Assembly (NCBI GenBank): GCA_900542635.1
Contig: UQOJ01000046.1
Span: forward strand, 1-15,741
Source: an uncultured Collinsella sp.
GTDB taxonomy: Bacteria; Actinomycetota; Coriobacteriia; Coriobacteriales; Coriobacteriaceae
Direction: 5' to 3'
Length of the DNA stretch: 15,741 nucleotides
Both the position numbers and the translations under genes were made by a program. The notes under the pieces were generated by a model. It saw only the letters and a program-made list of their open reading frames with translations. It made no database searches and had not been told where the DNA came from. Shown here piece after piece: positions 7,057 through 13,404 of the stretch; within the stretch, counting starts at the first letter, position 1; each line of letters begins with the position of its first letter.

Positions 7057-7335
7057 GTGGCTGTTAACGAAGAGCTGCTTAAGAAGGTTCTTGAAGAGAT
7101 TCGCCCCAACCTGCAGGCCGATGGCGGCGATATGGAGTATGTGGGCGTCGACGACGAGGGCGTCGTCAAACTGGAGCTGCAGGGCGCTTGCGCCGGCTGC
7201 CCCATGAGCTCGCTGACCCTGTCTATGGGTATCGAGCGCATCCTGAAGGAGCATGTGCCCGGCGTTACCCGCGTTGAGCAGGTCAATGCCTCCGGCGAGG
7301 CCGAGGACCTGTACGACGAGTACGCGCCGTTCTAA
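7057..7335 (+). CDS. NifU-type Fe-S cluster scaffold protein (single NifU C-terminal domain)
   Basis: Small cytoplasmic protein (92 aa) equal to the NifU C-terminal / Nfu domain that holds and transfers a [4Fe-4S] cluster between dimer subunits. The ligand motif CAGCP is present, with Cys45 and Cys48, preceded by LQADGGDMEYV and followed by a helix ending in HVPGV, which is the full family pattern. The start is GTG at 7057, with AAAGGAG ending 5 bases upstream. No other Fe-S assembly gene (sufBCD, iscS) is visible nearby, so it seems to be a stand-alone scaffold gene. A two-hairpin leader separates it from lgt. Confidence 0.92.
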   Translation: MAVNEELLKKVLEEIRPNLQADGGDMEYVGVDDEGVVKLELQGACAGCPMSSLTLSMGIERILKEHVPGVTRVEQVNASGEAEDLYDEYAPF

Positions 7336-7336
7336 G

Positions 7337-7419
7337 ATGCGAAAGCTGCGGACGGCATACTTCGCATAGACGTTACGCCCAAATATGCGGCTGCGAGCGC
7401 AAGGCCCGCGGCCGCATTT
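7337..7419 (+). terminator. Tandem hairpins between the NifU-like gene and lgt; second resembles a terminator
   Basis: First hairpin: ATGCGAA (7337-7343) / TTCGCAT (7361-7367). Second: an 11-bp stem with one G-T pair (7385-7395 with 7407-7417) followed by TTTG. The second has terminator character with a short T-tail. Both hairpins begin with ATGCG and end in CGCAT, so alternative pairing between them is possible. Confidence 0.5.
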
Positions 7420-7444
7420 GTATGTAGGGAGTAGGAGGGTCGAC

Positions 7445-8266
7445 ATGCTTAACGACTTCTACCATATGCTTGATCCCGTCGCGATCTCGGCGGGCCCCAT
7501 CACCATCTACTGGTACGGCCTGGCCTACGTGGTCGGCGCTCTGCTCACGGCGGTCGTTATGTACCGCACGCAGCGTCGTTGGGGCTTCGACATTACGATT
7601 GACGATCTGACGAGTGTCGTGGTCGGCGTGGTCTTTGGCCTCATTATCGGTGCGCGCCTGTTCTACGTCGTCTTTTATGGTGATGGCTACTACTGGGCGC
7701 ACCCGCTCGAGATCTTTGCCACCAACGAGGGCGGCATGAGCTTCCATGGCGGCTTGGTGGGCGGCATTATCGGCGGCATCATCGTGTGCCGCATGTATAA
7801 GCTCGACGCATGGACTTTGGCAGACCTTGCCGTCATAGGCGCGCCGCTGGCCTTGTGCCTGGGCCGTTGTGCCAACTTTGTCAACGGTGAGCTGTGGGGC
7901 AAGCCGACCGATCTGCCCTGGGGCGTGGTCTTCGGTGGCACCGCGGGCGATATGCCGCGTCACCCCTCCCAGCTCTACGAGGCATTTCTTGAGGGCATCG
8001 TGCTCTTTTGCATTCTGCAGGTGCTCAGCCGCAAAAAGTCGCTACTGCCCCAAGGCACGTTTATGGGCGTCTTTGTGATGGGCTACGGCATCGTTCGCTT
8101 TTTGATTGAGTTTGTGCGCGTGCCCGATGCGCAGCTGGGTTATCTGCTGGGTGGCGTCATCACCATGGGTCAGCTGCTGAGTCTTCCGCTCGTAATCGCG
8201 GGCCTGGCGCTCATCATCTTTGCTCGTCGCCGCAACCAGCCCCAGCGCATCTACCTCGACGCTTAA
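7445..8266 (+). CDS. lgt: Prolipoprotein diacylglyceryl transferase
   Basis: Transfers diacylglycerol from phosphatidylglycerol to the lipobox cysteine of prelipoproteins, the first step of lipoprotein maturation, in the cytoplasmic membrane. The start at 7445 is chosen for the AGGAGG 6 bases upstream; the ORF extends further up without a ribosome site. Length is 273 aa with about seven membrane segments. Diagnostic residues are present: SFHGGLVGG with His101, GRCANFVNGELWG with Arg141, Asn144 and Glu149, RHPSQLYE (172-179), and EFVRVPDAQLG with Arg225. These line up with E. coli Lgt His103, Arg143, Asn146 and Glu151 at a steady offset of two; Arg225 probably corresponds to Arg239. The stop codon TAA runs directly into a hairpin repeat. 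Confidence 0.97.
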   Translation: MLNDFYHMLDPVAISAGPITIYWYGLAYVVGALLTAVVMYRTQRRWGFDITIDDLTSVVVGVVFGLIIGARLFYVVFYGDGYYWAHPLEIFATNEGGMSFHGGLVGGIIGGIIVCRMYKLDAWTLADLAVIGAPLALCLGRCANFVNGELWGKPTDLPWGVVFGGTAGDMPRHPSQLYEAFLEGIVLFCILQVLSRKKSLLPQGTFMGVFVMGYGIVRFLIEFVRVPDAQLGYLLGGVITMGQLLSLPLVIAGLALIIFARRRNQPQRIYLDA

Positions 8267-8382
8267 CCACCAAAAAAGTGAACAGGCACCTTTGTGGTGG
8301 TTTGCTGGGCAACGATGACAGAACCGTAACGTTTCCCCAGATAAAACCTGCCAAAATAAACCTGTCCCTTTTTGGCAGGTTT
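8265..8382. repeat. Composite hairpin repeat between lgt and the DUF6020-like gene
   Basis: The region has two hairpins. The first uses AACCACC (8265-8271) / GGTGGTT (8296-8302) around an AACAGGCACC core. The second is a perfect 13-bp stem, AAACCTGCCAAAA (8344-8356) / TTTTGGCAGGTTT (8370-8382), around a core with CCTGTCCC. Between them, CTGGGCAACG and CGTTTCCCCAG form a further imperfect inverted pair. Positions 8327-8372 recur in inverted orientation at 13206-13251. The unit resembles a REP/MITE-type element; no transposase is visible in the window. Confidence 0.75.
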
Positions 8383-8402
8383 CTAGAAAGGCTCTTTGGA
8401 CT

Positions 8403-10586
8403 GTGAAGGATTCCGATCTCTCCACAACGGCTGCGCGCGACGCTGCCCGCATCGTCTGGTTTAAGCGCTACCCCGCCAAGCAGACGCTCATCGCATTTTT
8501 GCTCGCGCTGTTGGCGACCACGGCGTTTTCCATCGATCCCGCCCCGGTGTCGAGCAACGCAGTCTTGGCGATTGACCCCAAGGCGACGGGTGCGCTGTAC
8601 GTGTGCTACGAGGTGCTCCTCTCGTTTGCCGGCCATACCGACGCGGTCATGCTGCTTGCACTTGCCTGCCTGCTCACCTTGCCGTTTCGCTACGTGTTCT
8701 TTGGCCGCGGCGACACCTGGCGCCCATCGATCATTCTGCCGTCGCTGTTCTTCGCCATCTGCATGGTGTTCGGCCGCAGCTACGATCTCACCGACTCGGC
8801 CGAGATTGTCCTTGGCGACAAAGCTCGCATCATCTGCGCCTGGATTGGCGGCGCGGGCTGGATGCTCTTGGCGGTCGTTGCCTTCTACCTTGCCTTTGAG
8901 TGTCTAGATTGGCTGAGCTCTCGGCGCATTCCGTTTTCCGAAGCGCACTTTGGCCGCGTATGTCGTGTGACTCACGCCGTGCTCTCGGTCCATCCCTTTG
9001 CCGGGCCCTTCCTGGTGCTTATGATCGCCTGGGCGCCCACGCTTATCGCTTCGCTGCCCGGTCTTTTTATGGGAGATACGGGCGCGCAGATTCGCCAGTG
9101 GTTCAACTATCCCAACGGCACGAGCGACTACCTGCGCCTACTCAACCCCAACGTGCTGCTCAACGGGCATCATCCCGTAGTGCACACGGCCATTATCGGC
9201 TCGTGCGTTCAGCTGGGGCTTTCGCTGTTCAACAGCGCTAACGCGGGTCTTGCCATCTACACCTGCGCTCAATTTGTCATCACGGCTGCCTGCATGGCCT
9301 ATTCCATTTCGTCGCTGCGCAAACTGGGCGTGAGCCTTCCGGTTCGCGGTGCGATCCTGCTGTTCTTTGCGTTTATGCCGATGTTCTCTAACTACGCGGC
9401 GTTGCTCACCAAAGACGTGCTCTTTGCCGACGCGTTTTTGGTGCTGCTGGTACAGACCGTCAAGCTCGTGGCATGTGGCTTGCCCCGTCGTGATGCCAAT
9501 GCCGAGCGAGCGGGCGAGAAAGCCCCCGTGCTCTTTGCGCGCCGCGACTGGCTGCTGCTCGCTCTGGGCGCCATGGGTTCCACGTTTCTGCGCAACGGCG
9601 GCCTGGTGTTTCCGCTGGCGGCATGCGTAATCGCGGCGACGTTTTGCGCATGGGACGTGCATGTGGCTCGTCGTGCAGCCAAGCAGGCTGGTGCTGCGCC
9701 TTCGGGCGCCATCTCGCGTTTCCGCTGGGTTGGCGTTCTCGCGGTGCTCGCGCTCTGCCTTGCCTCTAATATGTACTTCACCAAGGTCTTTATGCCGGCG
9801 CACGATATCACGCCTGGTTCCAAGCGCGAAATCCTCTCGATTCCGTTCCAACAGACGGCTCGTTTCGTCCAAAAGCACGACGGCCTCAACTCGGGCGTCA
9901 ACCCTACGGTTAAGGAGGACGGCACCATCGTGGAGGCGCCCTGCGACGGTTTGGTAACCGATGAGGAGCGCGCCGTGATCGACCGGGTGCTCAAGTACGA
10001 GAATCTGGGCCGCCGCTACAACCCCGACAAGTCCGATGCCGTCAAGAACTGCTTTAACGAGTACGCCTCGCAGGAGGACATCAAGGCCTATTTTGAGGTG
10101 TGGGCCCAGTTGTTCAAAAAGGATCCCGAGTGCTATATCTCGGCGCTCATCAATAACTACTACGGCTACTTTTATCCGAGTGCCCGCGATGCGTGGGTCT
10201 ACAGCACGGCGCGCAGTGCCGAGATTATGGCGAAGCCCGATAACCTCAAGTACTTCGACTTCCATCCGGTCGACAGCAACGTGGTGCGCTGGTGCGACCA
10301 CCTGATCAATCTGTACCGTGTGGCGGTGCAGCGCATCCCGTTTATTTCGCTCACCATGAGCTCGGCCACCTATGTGTGGATCATGATCGCCGTGGTGGTC
10401 TACCTGCTGCGTCGTCATTCATGGCGTGCGCTGGCGATCTGGGTGCCGCTGTTGGGCGTACTCGCTGTGTGCCTGATTGGCCCGTGCAACGGCTCGACCT
10501 ACATGCGCTACCTGTATCCGGTCATCGCCTGCATGCCCTTCGCCATCGGCGCCACCGTCACCCGCAGCGACTTCCTCTGGTTCTAA
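8403..10586 (+). CDS. Polytopic membrane protein, DUF6020-like (possible GT-C-fold glycosyltransferase)
   Basis: A 727-aa protein with roughly 11-13 predicted membrane segments and a large hydrophilic domain at about residues 461-645 before the last spans. After the fifth span it has PGLFMGDTGAQIRQW (Asp225), then NGHHPVVHT (His256, His257), then TKDVLFAD (Lys337, Asp338). The extracytoplasmic part begins with a SIPFQQTARFV motif. This order (acidic loop after the first paired helices, HHP-x-x-HT, conserved IPxQQxAR) fits DUF6020 and related polyprenyl-phosphate-sugar-dependent GT-C proteins; the family call is from memory and the substrate is unknown. Start is GTG 8403, with only a distant AAAGG (8387-8391), so initiation is weak or the start is wrong. 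The leader contains the composite hairpin repeat. Stands alone between lgt and yebC. Confidence 0.72.
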   Translation: MKDSDLSTTAARDAARIVWFKRYPAKQTLIAFLLALLATTAFSIDPAPVSSNAVLAIDPKATGALYVCYEVLLSFAGHTDAVMLLALACLLTLPFRYVFFGRGDTWRPSIILPSLFFAICMVFGRSYDLTDSAEIVLGDKARIICAWIGGAGWMLLAVVAFYLAFECLDWLSSRRIPFSEAHFGRVCRVTHAVLSVHPFAGPFLVLMIAWAPTLIASLPGLFMGDTGAQIRQWFNYPNGTSDYLRLLNPNVLLNGHHPVVHTAIIGSCVQLGLSLFNSANAGLAIYTCAQFVITAACMAYSISSLRKLGVSLPVRGAILLFFAFMPMFSNYAALLTKDVLFADAFLVLLVQTVKLVACGLPRRDANAERAGEKAPVLFARRDWLLLALGAMGSTFLRNGGLVFPLAACVIAATFCAWDVHVARRAAKQAGAAPSGAISRFRWVGVLAVLALCLASNMYFTKVFMPAHDITPGSKREILSIPFQQTARFVQKHDGLNSGVNPTVKEDGTIVEAPCDGLVTDEERAVIDRVLKYENLGRRYNPDKSDAVKNCFNEYASQEDIKAYFEVWAQLFKKDPECYISALINNYYGYFYPSARDAWVYSTARSAEIMAKPDNLKYFDFHPVDSNVVRWCDHLINLYRVAVQRIPFISLTMSSATYVWIMIAVVVYLLRRHSWRALAIWVPLLGVLAVCLIGPCNGSTYMRYLYPVIACMPFAIGATVTRSDFLWF

Positions 10587-10587
10587 C

Positions 10588-10620
10588 TTGGTGCATTGAG
10601 GTCAGGTTTCTTTGCACCAA
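10588..10620. repeat. Hairpin repeat directly after the DUF6020-like gene
   Basis: TTGGTGCA (10588-10595) and TGCACCAA (10613-10620) are perfect 8-bp arms. The loop holds GAGGTCAGGTTTC, similar to the GGGACAGGTTT core of the repeats at 8344-8382 and 13200-13231. It begins two bases after the TAA stop and may act as a 3' end structure, although no T-tract follows. Confidence 0.6.
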
Positions 10621-10750
10621 AGGGGCCATCATCACGACGCCTTCATTTTGGGGTTTATCTCGCAGGCCAGTAGGTATATCATAACGACGTTTGTTTATAT
10701 TGCCCGAGCATCTGCGCTGGGCTTTAGGTCGAAACCGATAGGAGACACGT

Positions 10751-11557
10751 ATGTCCGGACACTCTAAGTGGGCCACAACCAAGCATCGTAAGGGCGCGCA
10801 GGACGCCAAGCGTTCCGCCCTCTTCTCCAAGCTCAGCCGCAACATCACCGTTGCTGCCCGTCTCGGCGGTGACCCGCTGCCCGAGAACAACGCCAGCCTC
10901 GCCGCTGCCGTTGCCAAGGCCAAGGCTCAGTCCATGCCTAAGGACAAGATCAAGTCCGCTATCGACAAGGCTTTTGGTTCGGGTGCCGACGCTGCCGTCT
11001 ACGAGAATATCGTGTACGAGGGCTACGGTCCCGCCGGTGTCGCCGTCTACGTCGACTGCCTGACCGACAACCGCAACCGTACCGCCGCTGATGTCCGTTC
11101 CGCCTTCTCCCACGCTGGTGGCAACCTGGGCACCTCCGGCTCCGTCGCCTTCCAGTTTGAGCGCAAGGGCCAGATCGTCGTCGCCAAGGAGATCCTGGAC
11201 GAGAACGCCAAGAAGGAGACCATGATCGCCAACGGTGCTGCCGGTGACGAGGATGAGTTCATGATGGCCATCGCCGAGGCCGGTGGCGAGGACTACGAGG
11301 ACGCCGGCGAGGAGTGGATCGTCTGGACTACTGCCAACGAGGTCATGGCTGTCTCCAAGGCGCTCGAGGAGCAGGGCGTCCAGGTCAAGGGCTCCGAGAC
11401 CACCATGGTCCCGACCACCCCGACCGAGGTCTCCGGCGCCGATGCCAAGAAGGTTCAGCGCCTCATCGACCGTCTTGAGGAGCTCGACGACGTCCAGGAT
11501 GTTTACAGCACCATGGACATGACCGACGAGGTCATCGCTGCCCTCGAGGAGGAGTAG
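10751..11557 (+). CDS. yebC: YebC/PmpR family protein (TACO1-type)
   Basis: Cytoplasmic protein of 268 aa. The N-terminal signature MSGHSKWATTKHRKGAQDAKR is diagnostic, followed by the first-domain helix bundle, YEGYGPAGVAVYVDCLTDNRNRT (about 89-111) and GGNLGTSGSVAFQFERKG. The family was long annotated as transcriptional regulators (PmpR); more recent work on bacterial YebC proteins and mitochondrial TACO1 supports a role on the ribosome, easing stalls at proline-rich stretches. ATG 10751 has AGGAG 7 bases upstream. It is slightly longer than the usual 240-250 aa, through acidic segments around residues 160-190. Codon choice is very uniform (GCC, GAG, AAG, CGT, TCC), suggesting high expression. 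The usual partner ruvC is not seen nearby. Confidence 0.96.
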   Translation: MSGHSKWATTKHRKGAQDAKRSALFSKLSRNITVAARLGGDPLPENNASLAAAVAKAKAQSMPKDKIKSAIDKAFGSGADAAVYENIVYEGYGPAGVAVYVDCLTDNRNRTAADVRSAFSHAGGNLGTSGSVAFQFERKGQIVVAKEILDENAKKETMIANGAAGDEDEFMMAIAEAGGEDYEDAGEEWIVWTTANEVMAVSKALEEQGVQVKGSETTMVPTTPTEVSGADAKKVQRLIDRLEELDDVQDVYSTMDMTDEVIAALEEE

Positions 11558-11562
11558 CGCCC

Positions 11563-11580
11563 GCACGGGTTAAGCCGTGC
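11563..11580 (+). repeat. Small hairpin after yebC
   Basis: GCACGG (11563-11568) / CCGTGC (11575-11580) with a 6-base loop, starting 5 bases after the yebC stop. No T-tract follows, so the stronger hairpin at 11627 is the likelier terminator. Confidence 0.4.
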
Positions 11581-11626
11581 ATATCTGGGCATAATGAAGC
11601 GAGCATGCAAGCCTCGTGGAATAGAT

Positions 11627-11668
11627 GAGCCGGATCCGCGTGCGTAGAGCACCGGACCCGGCTCTTTT
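11627..11668 (+). terminator. Rho-independent terminator after yebC
   Basis: A 12-bp stem with one mismatch pairs GAGCCGGATCCG (11627-11638) with CGGACCCGGCTC (11653-11664), followed by TTTTAT. The T-tract runs into the -10 box of the next gene. Confidence 0.75.
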
Positions 11669-11673
11669 ATAAT
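11668..11673 (+). promoter_or_regulatory. -10 box of the amaP-DUF2273-asp23 cluster
   Basis: A consensus TATAAT begins within the T-tract of the yebC terminator and lies 50 bases before the amaP start. The matching -35 position falls in the terminator loop/right arm, and no good hexamer is visible there. Confidence 0.5.
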
Positions 11674-11723
11674 GATGCGAACCGTTTTGCATTTCGAGAG
11701 CCGAGATTTGAAGGGAGCGCCAC

Positions 11724-12269
11724 GTGCGCGTACTCAAACGAGCCCTAGCGATTGTGTATCTTGCCGCCGCCATCGTGGCGCTGGGTACGCTTGTCTGCCA
11801 GTTTTGGGGGCCGTATACGTATCGCTTTATGCTGCTGATGCGCGACCCCATGCCGCGCATTGTCGTGACGGCATGCGGCGGAGTTGTGGCGATTGGCGTA
11901 CTGGTAAGCTTCTTCCGCCTGATGTTTGCTCGTCGCGAGCCGTCCTGCGTGCATCCGGCGGGGGAGCGCAATATCGAGGTCACGCTCGCGGCGCTTTCTT
12001 CGTGTGCCAGGGCTGCTGCCGAGCGCGACGACCGCGTGATGGTCGAGCATGTCGAGGCCCGCGTCCAAGGCCCCGACGATTCGCACGTCCGATTTAAGGT
12101 CGAGGCTATCGCGCTTGACGATAAGGACGTGGCATCTCTGGCTACCGCGATGCAGCAGCGCATCGAGGAAGCTTGCGACACCATGCTCGGCACGTCGGGT
12201 ACGACCACGCGCGTCCGTTTTTTGCCGTCCAAGACTACCGTCCAGACCGTGGAGGTTTCCGGTGAGTGA
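11724..12269 (+). CDS. amaP: Alkaline shock response membrane anchor protein AmaP
   Basis: A 181-aa membrane protein with two N-terminal spans (about residues 8-28 and 45-67) and a cytoplasmic domain rich in conserved hydrophobic and charged residues (NIEVTLAALSSCARAA ... FLPSKTTVQTVEV). In Staphylococcus aureus AmaP anchors Asp23 to the membrane; the presence of DUF2273 and Asp23 genes next to it makes the same role likely here. Start is GTG 11724, with AGGGAG about 7 bases upstream. The stop TGA (12267-12269) lies past the start of the next gene (GTG 12262), giving an 8-base overlap and probable translational coupling. Sequence similarity to AmaP is modest, so the call leans on layout as well. 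Confidence 0.8.
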   Translation: MRVLKRALAIVYLAAAIVALGTLVCQFWGPYTYRFMLLMRDPMPRIVVTACGGVVAIGVLVSFFRLMFARREPSCVHPAGERNIEVTLAALSSCARAAAERDDRVMVEHVEARVQGPDDSHVRFKVEAIALDDKDVASLATAMQQRIEEACDTMLGTSGTTTRVRFLPSKTTVQTVEVSGE

Positions 12270-12639
12270 TACCAATCAAGATAAGACCGCTCGTACGCCG
12301 CGCCTGACGATTGACCAGAGCGCCACGCCGGCGAACGAACCTGTTGAGTCCAAAGCAGAGGCAACCGAGTTACAAGACACGGCCGCCGCGGATTTTGACG
12401 AGGCTATGGGTCTCATCAAGGGTACGGGCGCTGCCATCTGGAGCTATGCTGTGCGTCATCCCAACACCACGCTCGGTGCCGTCGCTGGCTTTGTCCTCGC
12501 CGTGTTGGTACTCACGTTGGGCCTGTGGGATACGCTCGTCATTGCATTCTTCGTGCTGATCGGCGCTGTGATCGGCCAAATTCGCGACGGCGAGAACGGG
12601 ATCGTCAACTTCTTCGGCCGTCTGTTTAGCGGCCGCTAA
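12262..12639 (+). CDS. DUF2273 family small membrane protein
   Basis: A 125-aa protein. The first ~55 residues are hydrophilic and variable; then come two membrane spans (about 64-86 and 88-105) ending in IGQIRDGENGIVNFFGRLFSGR, the Gly-rich helix pair plus charged tail typical of DUF2273. Members are nearly always beside amaP and asp23 and are thought to be part of the same membrane complex; the exact role is unknown. The start GTG 12262 overlaps the amaP stop by 8 bases and has GGAGG 6 bases upstream. Longer in-frame starts further up lie inside amaP and have no ribosome site, so they were refused. The N-terminal extension makes it longer than the usual 60-80 aa. Confidence 0.85.
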   Translation: MSDTNQDKTARTPRLTIDQSATPANEPVESKAEATELQDTAAADFDEAMGLIKGTGAAIWSYAVRHPNTTLGAVAGFVLAVLVLTLGLWDTLVIAFFVLIGAVIGQIRDGENGIVNFFGRLFSGR

Positions 12640-12683
12640 TATGTATTCGACTGTCGCATCCGCGGCAGGCATAAGGAGGAACC

Positions 12684-13199
12684 ATGGCTTTTAATACGAA
12701 GGTGGATGTGGCCGATACCGAGCTCGAGGCAGACGAGACCGTTACCGCCGAGGCCGAGGACGTAACGCTCGAGGATGAGGCGCTCGTCGAGGCCGAGTCC
12801 GATGTGGATGAGGATGACGAGGAAGCGGACGAGTCCGAGGACTCGCTGACCTATTCCAACGGTGTGATCGAGAAGATCGTTGCCATGGCCACCCGCGAGG
12901 TTCCGCACGTTCTGGGCATGAAGGGTAACCTCATGCATTTTGTGCAGGAGCAGTTTGGTGCCGAGAATCTGACCAAGGGCGTGACGGTCGAGGTCACCGA
13001 TGACAATCGCGTGGTCGTCAACATCTCCGTCATCATCGAGTACGGTGCCTATGCGCCCGCGATCTTCGACGATGTCAAGGCACGTGTCACCGAGCGCCTT
13101 GCCGCGATGACTGGCCTTGAGGTGGCGGGCGTCAACCTGCGCATCGAGGACGTCATCACCCCCGAGGAGTACGAGCACCGCACCAGCCAGCACGAATAA
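12684..13199 (+). CDS. asp23: Asp23/Gls24 family envelope stress response protein
   Basis: A 171-aa cytoplasmic protein. The Asp23 domain begins at about residue 55 (LTYSNGVIEKIVAMATREVP) and continues through GVTVEVTDDNRVVVNISVIIEYG and a C-terminal helix-strand unit (VKARVTERLAAMTGLEVAGVNLRIEDV). Asp23 is an abundant membrane-associated protein tied to alkaline and cell-wall stress and held by AmaP. The first 54 residues are strongly acidic: 24 of the 45 residues 10-54 are Asp or Glu, not typical of the short N-terminus of many homologues. The start has a strong AAGGAGG 4 bases upstream. It is the last gene of the cluster; a hairpin repeat starts at the base after its stop, followed by a strong terminator. 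Confidence 0.92.
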   Translation: MAFNTKVDVADTELEADETVTAEAEDVTLEDEALVEAESDVDEDDEEADESEDSLTYSNGVIEKIVAMATREVPHVLGMKGNLMHFVQEQFGAENLTKGVTVEVTDDNRVVVNISVIIEYGAYAPAIFDDVKARVTERLAAMTGLEVAGVNLRIEDVITPEEYEHRTSQHE

Positions 13200-13251
13200 C
13201 CTTCCAAAAGGGACAGGTTTGTTTTGGCAGGTTTTATCTGCGAAAACGTTA
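13200..13251. repeat. Hairpin repeat directly after asp23, inverted copy of 8327-8372
   Basis: Positions 13206-13251 match the reverse complement of 8327-8372 at 43 of 46 bases by eye. The arms CCTTCCAAAA (13200-13209) and TTTTGGCAGG (13222-13231) pair with one mismatch around GGGACAGGTTTG. The element begins at the base following the asp23 stop codon. Confidence 0.8.
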
Positions 13252-13291
13252 AACGGCCGACCGCGCAAGCAAAAGCGTGGCCGGCCGTTTC
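13251..13291 (+). terminator. Rho-independent terminator after asp23
   Basis: A 15-bp stem with two G-T-type mismatches pairs AAACGGCCGACCGCG (13251-13265) with CGTGGCCGGCCGTTT (13276-13290), followed by TTTC. It abuts the hairpin repeat; both could fold in the same transcript. Confidence 0.8.
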
Positions 13292-13333
13292 TGTACGCTC
13301 CCGATATAGTCATACCGCTCGTCTAACTAAGGG

Positions 13334-13361
13334 TTGCAATCCCCACGTTCCGCGTTACCCT
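13334..13361 (+). promoter_or_regulatory. Possible promoter of the YitT-family gene
   Basis: TTGCAA (13334-13339) and TACCCT (13356-13361) are 16 bases apart, with fair agreement to a housekeeping -35/-10 pair. They lie about 45 bases before the gene start. Tentative. Confidence 0.35.
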
Positions 13362-13404
13362 AATGAGCGCAATGTTTCCAAATTGTTAACGAGGGGTTGC
13401 CGTA

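Noticed and set aside
7336..7420. Known riboswitch class upstream of lgt
   Set aside because: No conserved core of any class I know could be recognised; only simple hairpins are visible.
8265..8382. Possible CRISPR or tandem array
   Set aside because: Only two different hairpins with unequal arms and no regular spacers; no cas genes in the window.
8344..8382. Ordinary rho-independent terminator for lgt
   Set aside because: The stem is perfect but it ends in CTAGAAAGG, not a T-tract, and part of the unit is copied elsewhere; a repeat is the better description, though it may still hinder transcription.
9138..10418. Antisense open frame of 426 codons opposite the DUF6020-like gene
   Set aside because: Composition of Arg, His, Gln and Val typical of a reverse-frame shadow; the sense strand has a coherent membrane topology.
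10724..11566. Antisense open frame opposite yebC
   Set aside because: Leu/Gly/Val-rich shadow of an evenly biased gene; yebC itself is unmistakable.
12049..12261. Longer N-terminus for the DUF2273 protein
   Set aside because: This part is an out-of-frame reading of amaP rich in Arg/Ser/Pro; the GTG at 12262 has a proper ribosome site.
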